64,000 nt of DNA from Brevibacterium mcbrellneri ATCC 49030 (lineage in GTDB: Bacteria; Actinomycetota; Actinomycetes; Actinomycetales; Brevibacteriaceae). Of the stretch, positions 1 to 7,679 are shown in pieces; the first letter of the stretch is position 1, and each line of letters opens with the position of its first letter. Position numbers and translations under genes: made by a program. A model generated the notes under the pieces. That model was not told where the DNA came from. It did no database searches and saw only the letters and a program-made list of their open reading frames with translations. Location: the NCBI RefSeq assembly GCF_000178455.1, contig NZ_ADNU01000016.1, forward strand, positions 1 through 64,000, written 5' to 3'.

Positions 1-2
1 TG

Positions 3-76
3 TCGGGCTAGCGGGATTTGAACCCACGACCTCTTGACCCCCAGTCAAGCGCGCTACCAAGCTGCGCCATAGCCCG
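3..76 (-). tRNA. tRNA-Pro (anticodon GGG)
   Basis: Read on the minus strand, a 7-bp acceptor stem is perfect (CGGGCTA at 70-76 pairs with TAGCCCG at 4-10). A five-base-pair anticodon stem CTTGA/TCAAG encloses the loop CTGGGGG, so the anticodon is GGG, for proline. The T arm GTGGGTTCAAATCCCGC is standard. The 3' CCA is not fully encoded: after discriminator A the window gives only CA before its edge. Confidence 0.95.
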
Positions 77-420
77 TATATGCATTGCGCACGAACTCGG
101 CTAGTGTACACATGGACTATGAGCAAAAGCAATTTGCTTCGCCAGTGACCGGTCAGCTGATCGCAACAAGGAAGTTAGCCGATCACAGCAGGGCGTTTAA
201 CCGATAGAAGTAGTGCAACAAACAATGAAATAGTGCAGTAAATGATCATTCGGTGACGCAAGCTACACGGACGTGTGCAAAAGTGCTAGCCTGCATGTGT
301 TCAGCTGTTTGTACTATCGGCTCGCAATATCGGCCACGATATGATGAGAACGGCTATGCTTGAGCAGATAACTCAAGTGAACACTAAGTGGTTTTTGCAA
401 CACGTGATCGAGGGGGTCTG
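77..420. other. Gene-free stretch between tRNA-Pro and the FHA gene
   Basis: No credible ORF lies in these 344 bases. Three small signals are visible. The heptamer TAGTGCA occurs at 211-217 and 231-237, exactly 20 bp apart and each followed by AT-rich sequence. A TATGAT hexamer at 340-345 could be a -10 element for the FHA gene, but I see no good -35. A short inverted repeat CTTGAG-N7-CTCAAG lies at 359-377. The ribosome binding site GAGGGGG sits just before the ATG at 421. The assignments are inference. Confidence 0.4.
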
Positions 421-1245
421 ATGTCTCAACCCAACCAGCCTACTGGTCAGGGCGACTCGTGGTATCAGGAGGACTCGGGTCAAAAAGCTAAGAAGTTCCC
501 GCTAGGTGGCCCTGCTAACGAAGACTCACCTAATGGTGGTGCGCAGAACCACGACGTGCCTTCGCAACAGCAGGACGTGCCACCACAGGCGCAACCTCAG
601 CCCAACGCCAACCCGTTCAACCCCTTCGGTGGACCCAACCAGGAAGCGCCCGCTCCCCAGCAGGCATCCGCGCCACAGCAGGGCTCTGCTCCTCACCAAG
701 CCTCCACACCACAGCGCGGAACCACTCCAGGGCCGTACGGTGGTGGCATCGACCCACAAGCGGGGTCCTCAGAACAAGCCCTGCACCAGTCGTTTGAACC
801 CGCACCAAGTGGCGCCAACGAACGGACAGATCAACACCAGCCTGCACAACAGGCTCCCGCTCAACAACACGACAACGTGCCAGGCATCTACGACCCACGC
901 ACCGGCGAAGTCATGCCCGTAGCAGACCTGAACCGCCTCCAAGACACAGACGCGCTCCTTGTCGTCGTCTCCGGCCCTGATGCCGGCGCGCAAATCCTGC
1001 TTGACACCGACGTCGTCACAGTTGGACGCAGCCCCAATGCTGACATCTTCCTTGATGACGTCACCGTTTCTCGCAAACACGCAGAATTCGTGCGCACCCC
1101 GTCCGGGTTCACACTGCGTGACACCGGATCACTCAACGGAACCTACGTGGGCCGTCAACTGATCGACTCAGTAGAACTTCGCAACGGGGCTGACGTGCAA
1201 ATCGGAAAATTCCGCATGATTTTCCAACAACGCCCCCGCCAGTAA
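421..1245 (+). CDS. FHA-domain signalling protein (GarA/OdhI-like)
   Basis: A 274-aa protein with a long, low-complexity N-terminal half rich in Pro, Gln, Ala and Asn and a C-terminal forkhead-associated domain at about residues 177-270. The FHA phosphothreonine-binding motifs GRS, SRKHAE and SLNGTYV are intact. I chose the ATG at 421 because GAGGGGG precedes it; an in-frame GTG at 388 lacks such a site. GarA/OdhI proteins bind phosphothreonine on Ser/Thr kinases and, when unphosphorylated, inhibit 2-oxoglutarate metabolism. The usual ETTS phospho-acceptor motif just before the FHA domain is not seen here, so the GarA role is uncertain. It lies 2 bp upstream of the DUF151 gene, as in other actinobacteria, but the MerR-type gene (ftsR) often found between them is absent. 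Confidence 0.85.
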   Translation: MSQPNQPTGQGDSWYQEDSGQKAKKFPLGGPANEDSPNGGAQNHDVPSQQQDVPPQAQPQPNANPFNPFGGPNQEAPAPQQASAPQQGSAPHQASTPQRGTTPGPYGGGIDPQAGSSEQALHQSFEPAPSGANERTDQHQPAQQAPAQQHDNVPGIYDPRTGEVMPVADLNRLQDTDALLVVVSGPDAGAQILLDTDVVTVGRSPNADIFLDDVTVSRKHAEFVRTPSGFTLRDTGSLNGTYVGRQLIDSVELRNGADVQIGKFRMIFQQRPRQ

Positions 1246-1247
1246 CA

Positions 1248-1715
1248 GTGGTTCACATCGAAGTTGAAGTCGTGGGCATTCGTGTCGAGATGCCCGCTAA
1301 CCAGCGCGTCCTCCTTCTCAAAGGAGTAGACGTTCCCAAATTCCTGCCCATCTGGATTGGCGCCCAAGAAGCTAACGCAATCGGAATCGCTGAACGCGGG
1401 TGGGAACCACCTCGGCCTCTCAGCCACAATCTGCTCGTCGACATCATCGAGGCATTCGGTACCGAACTCGACCGAGTCGTCATCACCCACCGAGACGGAC
1501 ACATCATCTACTCGGAACTCCACTTAAGCGACGGCAAAGTCATATCCGCCCGCCCCTCGGACGCCGTCGCCATGGCACTCATCTCCCAGTGCACAATCGA
1601 AACCACTCAAGAACTACTCGACGACATTGGAATCGACGCGCCCCAAGCCGACGAAGAAGAAGTCGCACAATTCCGCGAGTTCCTCGACCACGTGTCGCCC
1701 GAAGATTTTGACTAA
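1248..1715 (+). CDS. Bifunctional nuclease family protein (DUF151)
   Basis: This 155-aa protein starts at a GTG two bases after the FHA stop codon, so translation is probably coupled. It covers the whole BFN/DUF151 domain: an N-terminal strand region with MPANQRVLLLKG, the core LPIWIGAQEANAI and the C-terminal RPSDAVAMAL motif, followed by an acidic tail. Family members have been reported as nucleases in plants and are almost universal next to FHA and MerR genes in actinobacteria, but their bacterial role is unknown. The domain assignment is strong; the nuclease activity is only inherited from the family name. Confidence 0.88.
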   Translation: MVHIEVEVVGIRVEMPANQRVLLLKGVDVPKFLPIWIGAQEANAIGIAERGWEPPRPLSHNLLVDIIEAFGTELDRVVITHRDGHIIYSELHLSDGKVISARPSDAVAMALISQCTIETTQELLDDIGIDAPQADEEEVAQFREFLDHVSPEDFD

Positions 1716-1730
1716 CAGAAGGTAGGTAAG

Positions 1731-3107
1731 TTGAACGACAACATGTTCACCGCTGCAGGGACCGCTCAAGCAACACAACAGACTATTGACGGTCTGGAAC
1801 GTTGGCGAGAACTCAACCCGCTACAGCAACCCACCTATCTCCACGCTGACGAACTCGAAACAGCACTCACCGAACTACGCCAGCAACCACCACTGATCTT
1901 CGCCGGTGAAGCAGACGTTCTCACCGAACACATCGCAAAAGCCTCACGCGGAGAAGCCTTCATTCTTGCTGGTGGGGACTGCGCAGAAACCTTCGCAGAC
2001 GCAACTGCTGACCAAATTAGCCGTCGCGTTCAAACCATTCTGCAAATGGCAGCCATCCTCACCTACGGTGGATCAGTACCTGTCGTGAAGATCGGACGCA
2101 TGGCGGGCCAATTCGCAAAACCCCGTTCAGCAGACACCGAAACACGCGACGGCGTCACCCTTCCGTCCTACCGCGGCGACATCGTCAACTCGCACGAATT
2201 CACAGAAGAAGCCCGCCGCCACGACCCCCGACGCCTACTCGAGGCATACAACACCTCGGCATCTACGCTGAACCTTATCCGCGCCTTCACCACCGGTGGC
2301 TTCGCAGACCTGCGTTTCGTCCACCAGTGGAACCGCGGCTTCCTCAGCGCCAACAAAAACTACAAGCGCTACGAACGCACCGCAGCCGAAATCGACCGGG
2401 CCCTCAAATTCATGGAAGCCTGCGGCGCCGACTTCCACAACCTGCGTTCAGTAGAATTCTTCGCCGCTCACGAAGCGCTCCTCCTCGAATACGAACGGGC
2501 GCTCACCCGAATCGACTCACGTACTGGCGAACCATACGGGACATCCGGCCACTTCCTGTGGATCGGCGAACGTACCCGCGACATTGACGGTGCACACGTC
2601 GACTTCCTATCCCGTGTGAAGAACCCCATCGGCGTCAAACTCGGCCCTAAAGCCACCGCCGATGACGCACTGCGCCTGGCCGAAAAACTCGACCCAAACG
2701 GTACTCCAGGGCGCCTCACATTCATTACCCGCATGGGCGCAGAAACGATCCGCGAACGCCTCCCGAAACTGCTCGCAAGTGTGAACCTTCCACACGTCAC
2801 GTGGGTGTGCGACCCCATGCACGGAAACACCATCACCAGCTCCAACGGCTACAAAACACGTCGCTTCGAAGACGTCATGAGCGAAGTTTCGGGCTTCTTC
2901 GACGCACACGCAGAAGCTGGAACCATTCCGGGCGGTCTCCACATGGAACTCACCGGTGACGACGTCACCGAAGTTATGGGTGGAGGCGCTGAAATCGACG
3001 AAGAGGGCCTGCGTCGTCGCTACGAAACACGTGTTGACCCACGCCTGAACCACGACCAGTCACTCGAAATGGCATTCCAAGTCGCGGAGTACCTGACGTC
3101 TCACTGA
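1731..3107 (+). CDS. aroG: Class II DAHP synthase
   Basis: A 458-aa class II (plant and mycobacterial type) 3-deoxy-D-arabino-heptulosonate-7-phosphate synthase. It condenses phosphoenolpyruvate and erythrose 4-phosphate in the first step of the shikimate pathway, in the cytoplasm. The length is full for the family. Recognisable blocks are GGDCAETF near residue 80, the KIGRMAGQFAKPRS block, and WVCDPMHGNT with the metal-site residues toward the C terminus. The start is either TTG at 1731 or ATG at 1743; GGTAGG upstream favours the TTG. It is followed by the convergent PASTA kinase gene, the same neighbourhood as aroG and pknL in Mycobacterium. Confidence 0.95.
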   Translation: MNDNMFTAAGTAQATQQTIDGLERWRELNPLQQPTYLHADELETALTELRQQPPLIFAGEADVLTEHIAKASRGEAFILAGGDCAETFADATADQISRRVQTILQMAAILTYGGSVPVVKIGRMAGQFAKPRSADTETRDGVTLPSYRGDIVNSHEFTEEARRHDPRRLLEAYNTSASTLNLIRAFTTGGFADLRFVHQWNRGFLSANKNYKRYERTAAEIDRALKFMEACGADFHNLRSVEFFAAHEALLLEYERALTRIDSRTGEPYGTSGHFLWIGERTRDIDGAHVDFLSRVKNPIGVKLGPKATADDALRLAEKLDPNGTPGRLTFITRMGAETIRERLPKLLASVNLPHVTWVCDPMHGNTITSSNGYKTRRFEDVMSEVSGFFDAHAEAGTIPGGLHMELTGDDVTEVMGGGAEIDEEGLRRRYETRVDPRLNHDQSLEMAFQVAEYLTSH

Positions 3108-3135
3108 CGGACCAGGGGTTAGGGGATTAGAAGGG

Positions 3136-5028
3136 CTACTTGTCCTTCTTTTCGCCCTTTTTAGCTTCGTCCTTCTTGTCATCTTGAGGCTTTTTGTCCT
3201 CTGCAGGTTTCTTCCCTTTAGAAATACGCAGAAGGATAAAGTCGCCCGGGTGCTTAGGTGTTCCAGGGGCGGGGTGTTGCGAGATGACCCGTCCCTTTGG
3301 AACCGTGTCGTGGTACCGCTCGTCGGTTCCCACTCGGAAACCTAGCCTGAGCATCTTGTGGTAGGCGCTCTTAAACTCCAAACCTTTCACATTTGGCACC
3401 GAAATAGGCTCTTCGCCCTTCGACACCGTAATGTTCACTGGCTGAGAGCGTTCAACCTTGTCACCGGGCTTGTGAGACTGGTGGATCACTTCACCCTTGG
3501 GTGCGTCAGAGTACTTGTCCTCCACGTTGCCAAGCGTGACTCCAGCCTTTTCGGCTTCTTTGTCCGCGTCGCCACGTTTGAGACCGGTGAGCTTTGGAAC
3601 AGCAACCAGGTCCTTACCCTTAGACACCACCAGCGTGACAGTGCCACCCGGTTCGACCTGTGTTCCCGGGGCAGGGTGCGTTTCGAGGATCCTGCCAGCA
3701 GGTACGTCTGAACTGAATTTTTGGGTAATCGCAACGGTCAAACCAGCCGATTCAACCATGTTTTTCGCGTCAGACTGCTCCACGCCAGTGGCAATCGCTG
3801 GTACTTCCTTAGGAGCGTTCGACGCTTGGCGGTTCCACACAATCCCAGACGCAACAAGTGCCACGATGGCGGCAACCGCGATCAGGGCAAAAATGGTGCG
3901 CCGCCTACGCGCTACCCGGGGATCGGGCGCCGAGGTGGCCGCTACCTTTGCGTGCTCATCGTCGGCTTTGCGCTCCTCCACTTCAGCGGTGTGTACGACG
4001 GTAGTGGGGGAGAGCGCCTCAACGGCGTCGTTTTGCGCCCCGTGTTCCAGCTCCTCGCGTTCCTCTTCCACATCTTCGCTGACCAAGGGCTTTTCGTTAG
4101 GGAGCTCAATCGGGTCTGACGATTCGACATCGGCGGTCGCTGTGATGACTGGTCCGGAGTCATCCACGGGGTCTGTTGCACCAAAATCGAGCTCGTCATC
4201 GCTAAGTTCCGCACGCGCCTCCGTTAACGCTTGCCTAAAATCTCTGGCAGACTCTGGCCGATCTTCCGGTTCCGGCGAGGTCGCCCACAGCACCAAAGCG
4301 TCGATTGCTGGTGGCAGTCCTGGGAGCGCTTCACTGGGGGCGGGCACTCGGTCGTGCACGTGCCGGTACGCCACCTGAATGGGCACCTCGTCGGTGTACG
4401 GCTGGGACCCGGTGAGCATTTCGTACAGCATGATGCCCAGCGTGTACAGGTCGGTGCGTGCGTCCGCTCCCGCCCGGGTGACCAGCTCCGGCGCCACGTA
4501 CCCCACCGTTCCGATGAGCGTTTTGGTGGTTGTTGCCGTGGTGACCGCGCGGGCCAGCCCAAAATCGGTGAGTTTGATTGTGCCTTCCGTGCCCAGCAGG
4601 ACATTGTCCGGTTTGAGGTCACGGTGAATCATGCCCGCGTCGTGGACAGCTTCGAGCGCTGCCAAGATCGCGTTGCTGACGACGATCGCCTGCCGAGGTG
4701 TCAGTTTGCCCCGGTGGCGAAGTTCCTTGCGCAGGGTGACGGATTCGAGGTATTCCATCACCAGGTACACGACGTCCCCATCGCGACCCTGGTCAGTGAC
4801 TGAAATCAAGTTGGGGTGCTCTAGCCGTGCCGCGTTCATGGCCTCGCGTTCGAACCGCTCAACGAACGATGAATCTGTTGCCAGGTGCGCGTGCATGACC
4901 TTGATGGCGATCTGCCGGTCTGTGGTCAGATCGGTGCCCAGGTACACCATGGCCATCCCACCGCGCGCGATTTTGTCATCAACACGGTAGCGACCATTGA
5001 GCACGGTGCCTACGAGAGGGTCTTTCAC
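3136..5028 (-). CDS. PASTA-domain Ser/Thr protein kinase (PknL-like by position)
   Basis: A 630-aa membrane kinase. Residues about 12-270 form the kinase domain, with the lysine in IAIKVMHA, the catalytic loop HRDLKPDN and DFGLARA. A Glu/Asp-rich linker leads to one transmembrane helix at about 385-405, then three extracellular PASTA repeats and a Lys/Asp-rich tail. PASTA repeats bind muropeptides or lipid II, so the protein probably links wall state to phosphorylation of cytoplasmic targets. Its start codon overlaps the stop of the LysM gene upstream (ATGA). Synteny with aroG, an Rv2175c-type gene and a prenyl synthase gene supports PknL; mycobacterial PknL lacks PASTA repeats, while corynebacterial PknL has them. 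PknB remains an alternative name. Confidence 0.93.
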   Translation of the reverse strand: MKDPLVGTVLNGRYRVDDKIARGGMAMVYLGTDLTTDRQIAIKVMHAHLATDSSFVERFEREAMNAARLEHPNLISVTDQGRDGDVVYLVMEYLESVTLRKELRHRGKLTPRQAIVVSNAILAALEAVHDAGMIHRDLKPDNVLLGTEGTIKLTDFGLARAVTTATTTKTLIGTVGYVAPELVTRAGADARTDLYTLGIMLYEMLTGSQPYTDEVPIQVAYRHVHDRVPAPSEALPGLPPAIDALVLWATSPEPEDRPESARDFRQALTEARAELSDDELDFGATDPVDDSGPVITATADVESSDPIELPNEKPLVSEDVEEEREELEHGAQNDAVEALSPTTVVHTAEVEERKADDEHAKVAATSAPDPRVARRRRTIFALIAVAAIVALVASGIVWNRQASNAPKEVPAIATGVEQSDAKNMVESAGLTVAITQKFSSDVPAGRILETHPAPGTQVEPGGTVTLVVSKGKDLVAVPKLTGLKRGDADKEAEKAGVTLGNVEDKYSDAPKGEVIHQSHKPGDKVERSQPVNITVSKGEEPISVPNVKGLEFKSAYHKMLRLGFRVGTDERYHDTVPKGRVISQHPAPGTPKHPGDFILLRISKGKKPAEDKKPQDDKKDEAKKGEKKDK

Positions 5029-6125
5029 TGTTCACCGTCCGCAGAAGGGCCGCCGAGGTGGCTGTCAGCTGACTGCGTGGATCCGGTTGTTGCGTACCGA
5101 TTGGCGAGCACTTGGACGGCACGTACATATGCGCGTGTATCTGCTGCGAGACCGTGCGTTTCAATGCTTGCAGCACCTTGATAGTATGCGGCGATTGCGG
5201 CTGGTACCGACTCGGTTGAGCCAATAAGTGAGCGGAGAATCACGAGTCCGGCCACGATATTGTCAGCTGGGTCGGTGATGTTGAGCTGACGCTCCGCGAG
5301 CGAAGACGCCCACATTCCGGCCCGTGGCGTCACCTGCATAATGCCAATCGCGTTAACTGGGGAGACGGTTCGATGATTCAGGCCAGACTCTTGAGTGGCA
5401 ATCGCAAGACCTAGGTGTGGGCTCACACCAATTTCTGAAGCCAGCCGCGTGAGAGTTGCGTACACCCAGTCGTGGCGTGGTGCAGGTTTGGTGGACAGTG
5501 CCCACTTGTTAAATCGCGCGGCTGCAAGAACGGACTCTGGGTACGGTTCGTCACCGTGGTGTGTGGGAAGTTTAGGCAGACGGTGGTCAAATGTGGGACG
5601 GGTCCTGCCGGACGTTGCGCCTGATCCCTGCAACATCAGGAGTTCACCCACCACAATGTGTTGACTGGTCATGGCGTTGGCTCGCATGAGCGCACCCACA
5701 GAAGTTGAGTACTTTAACGCAATGGATTCCAGCGAATCACCCGGACGCACGCGGTGCGATGCCGGTGGGGGAGCAACATTCTTTTCTGGCAGAGACAGAA
5801 TCTGACCGGGACGTACTGCCCCTCCTGTCAAGTTGTTCAGTTCCACCAGAGCGGGAATCGACACCCCATGTTTTTTCGCAATGCTCAGTATTGTGTCTGA
5901 ACTTTTAACCCGGTAGGTGCGACCCCCGTGCGTGACTGGAACGGCCTCGGTCAGGGTGCCCGAGGTGAATCCGGGCGCGTCGTCAATGAGCGGGCGTTCT
6001 TCAAAGCGTTCAGGTAGTTTGCGTGGCTGTTCCTGTTCCCGCTGGAGTAGAGCCTCGACTTCGAGCGCATCGGCACCGGGGTGCGTGCGCGGAGGTCGTT
6101 GGCGCGACGAGCGGAAATTGGTCAT
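5025..6125 (-). CDS. LysM and lytic transglycosylase-like protein
   Basis: A 366-aa protein with two LysM peptidoglycan-binding domains (about residues 69-115 and 122-166) and a C-terminal SLT-type transglycosylase domain (about 235-355) carrying the catalytic-type Glu in ATQESG and the NAIGIMQVTP motif. I chose the ATG at 6125 because GGAG lies eight bases before it; a GTG at 6158 has GGAG directly abutting it. With either start there is no hydrophobic N-terminal segment, so no signal peptide is visible, which is odd for a wall enzyme. Its last codon overlaps the kinase start, so both are made together, suggesting that wall cleavage and wall sensing are linked. Confidence 0.87.
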   Translation of the reverse strand: MTNFRSSRQRPPRTHPGADALEVEALLQREQEQPRKLPERFEERPLIDDAPGFTSGTLTEAVPVTHGGRTYRVKSSDTILSIAKKHGVSIPALVELNNLTGGAVRPGQILSLPEKNVAPPPASHRVRPGDSLESIALKYSTSVGALMRANAMTSQHIVVGELLMLQGSGATSGRTRPTFDHRLPKLPTHHGDEPYPESVLAAARFNKWALSTKPAPRHDWVYATLTRLASEIGVSPHLGLAIATQESGLNHRTVSPVNAIGIMQVTPRAGMWASSLAERQLNITDPADNIVAGLVILRSLIGSTESVPAAIAAYYQGAASIETHGLAADTRAYVRAVQVLANRYATTGSTQSADSHLGGPSADGEQ

Positions 6126-6195
6126 GAAAAATGCTCCGGGGGAAGACGGGTTTCGCACCTCCAGATTAGTTGCGGCGAGCCATGTTTAGGTGGGT

Positions 6196-6223
6196 TTGCA
6201 GTGCGGCGTGTCGCAAGTACTCT
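6196..6223 (+). promoter_or_regulatory. Putative promoter of the Rv2175c-like gene, leaderless type
   Basis: TTGCAG (6196-6201) and TACTCT (6218-6223) are separated by 16 bp. Only six bases separate the -10-like hexamer from the ATG at 6230, and there is no ribosome binding site, so the transcript would start at or next to the start codon. This is a sequence-pattern inference. Confidence 0.45.
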
Positions 6224-6229
6224 TAAACC

Positions 6230-6562
6230 ATGACTGTTGACACATGGCTCACACGTGAAGAAGTCGCCCAGCTTCTGGGAGTCACTCCGTCGAAGGTCCG
6301 TCGCCTGCTGGAGGACCGGTATGTGTGCGGAGTTAAGGATGGGCACGTGGTGAAGATTCCGGAGCTGTTCTTCAAGGACAACGAACCGGTACCTGCTCTG
6401 CGCGGAACCATCACGCTCTTGGACGACGCGGGTATGAACGACCAAGAAATCATCAACTGGTTGTTCGCTCAAGACCAAACGCTTCCCGGACGTCCCATTG
6501 ACCACTTGAGAAAAGGTGCTAAAGCAGAAGTCCGTAGGCGTGCTCAAGCACTGGCGTTGTAA
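6230..6562 (+). CDS. Rv2175c-type winged helix DNA-binding protein
   Basis: A 110-aa protein. The N-terminal part (WLTREEVAQLLGVTPSKVRRLLED) is a helix-turn-helix of the excisionase/MerR-like winged type; the rest (LRGTITLLDDAGMNDQEI, then WLF and a basic end) matches the C-terminal part of Mycobacterium tuberculosis Rv2175c, a DNA-binding protein phosphorylated by PknL. Position supports this: the kinase gene lies close by on the other strand, across the LysM gene. Rv2175c has an N-terminal extension with the phosphorylated threonine; this protein starts at the helix-turn-helix with almost no extension, so kinase control may differ. The inference is that it binds DNA; target sites are unknown. 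Confidence 0.82.
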   Translation: MTVDTWLTREEVAQLLGVTPSKVRRLLEDRYVCGVKDGHVVKIPELFFKDNEPVPALRGTITLLDDAGMNDQEIINWLFAQDQTLPGRPIDHLRKGAKAEVRRRAQALAL

Positions 6563-6590
6563 AACCCGTAGCGCTCTTACGTACTAACCC

Positions 6591-7655
6591 TCACGTATCC
6601 CGGCGTGTGAGTCGGTTGGCGTAGGCGCGTAAAAGCTCCAGGTCGTTCGAGCTCACGCCGTGCTGGCCCAGAGTGTCCAGCGCAACGAACGCGTCTTGAA
6701 GTTTGGTCTCAATGAGCTCTTCGTGTTCGCGTTTCGCACCGCACTCGTCCAGGAGCGCAATCATGCGGTCGGTGTCTGTGTCCGTTCCCAAGCGCTCACG
6801 GAACCACCGGGCGTCCTCATCGTTCATGCGTGCCAACGCCAGCCCCACAAGAACGGTTTTCTTACCTTCAACAAGGTCATCACCCGCGGGCTTACCGGTC
6901 GCTTGCGGATCGCCAAACACACCTAGTTCATCGTCTCGCAGCTGAAAAGCTTGTCCTAGTGGCAAGGTAAACGCCGAAAGATCGTGCACAAACTGAGGCT
7001 TTGCACCTGCCAAGCGCGCCCCCAGTTCAAAGGGCTGTTCAACCGAGTACTTTGCGGACTTGTACGTGAGCACTTCCATGGCCCGGTCCACAATCTGGGA
7101 GTCCGGGACCGGTGCCGCTTGGATCCGGATGTCTAAGTATTGCCCCATCATGACATCTCGACGAAACGCGTCGTGTGTGGCCCGGACATTCGGGTCAGTC
7201 ACGTTCAGACCGGAAGCGTTGAACAGTTGTTCGGACAGCCCTAGGCACACGTCACCGGCAATGATCGCGGCATTGATGCCAAAGCTCCGGGCGTCTCCCT
7301 CAAACCCTGCGCTGCCGTGCATCTGGGAGAAGAACGCGTGAGTGGAAGGGTTACCCCGCCGCATATCGGAGTTGTCAATGATGTCGTCGTGAATGAGCGC
7401 GGCCGCGTGAAGAAGTTCAACACTCGCCGCCATATGCGCGATTCCTGGGTGGGTGCCACCAGCCAGCTGATATCCCCACCACGTGGCGAGCGCACGAATC
7501 CGCTTTCCCCCCACACAGAAGGCGCGAATCGGGTCGGTGAGTTCAGAGGCCACGGGCGACAAACCAGCCAGTTCATGAGCGAACGTGCCAAGTTCCTGTT
7601 CCAAAACAGCGTCGACGTGGGCAATAATGTCCGCAGGCTGATGTAACCGATCCAT
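6591..7655 (-). CDS. Polyprenyl (geranylgeranyl-type) diphosphate synthase
   Basis: A 354-aa trans-isoprenyl diphosphate synthase. The first aspartate-rich motif is DDIIDNSDMRRG and the second is DDELGVFGD, both needed for magnesium-diphosphate binding. It elongates allylic diphosphates with isopentenyl diphosphate, feeding carotenoid, quinone or lipid carrier synthesis; chain length cannot be read safely from sequence. I placed the start at the ATG at 7655 (MDRLHQ), because the longer frame to 7760 would overlap dinB and its extra residues look non-homologous. It corresponds by position to idsA2 near pknL in mycobacteria. Confidence 0.92.
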   Translation of the reverse strand: MDRLHQPADIIAHVDAVLEQELGTFAHELAGLSPVASELTDPIRAFCVGGKRIRALATWWGYQLAGGTHPGIAHMAASVELLHAAALIHDDIIDNSDMRRGNPSTHAFFSQMHGSAGFEGDARSFGINAAIIAGDVCLGLSEQLFNASGLNVTDPNVRATHDAFRRDVMMGQYLDIRIQAAPVPDSQIVDRAMEVLTYKSAKYSVEQPFELGARLAGAKPQFVHDLSAFTLPLGQAFQLRDDELGVFGDPQATGKPAGDDLVEGKKTVLVGLALARMNDEDARWFRERLGTDTDTDRMIALLDECGAKREHEELIETKLQDAFVALDTLGQHGVSSNDLELLRAYANRLTRRDT

Positions 7656-7679
7656 GCCTGCAAGCCTACAGGGGGAAGT

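Noticed and set aside
3497-4378. A 293-codon open frame on the + strand opposite the PASTA kinase gene
   Set aside because: It is a Ser/Ala-rich shadow of the kinase coding sequence, with no recognisable domain or ribosome binding site.
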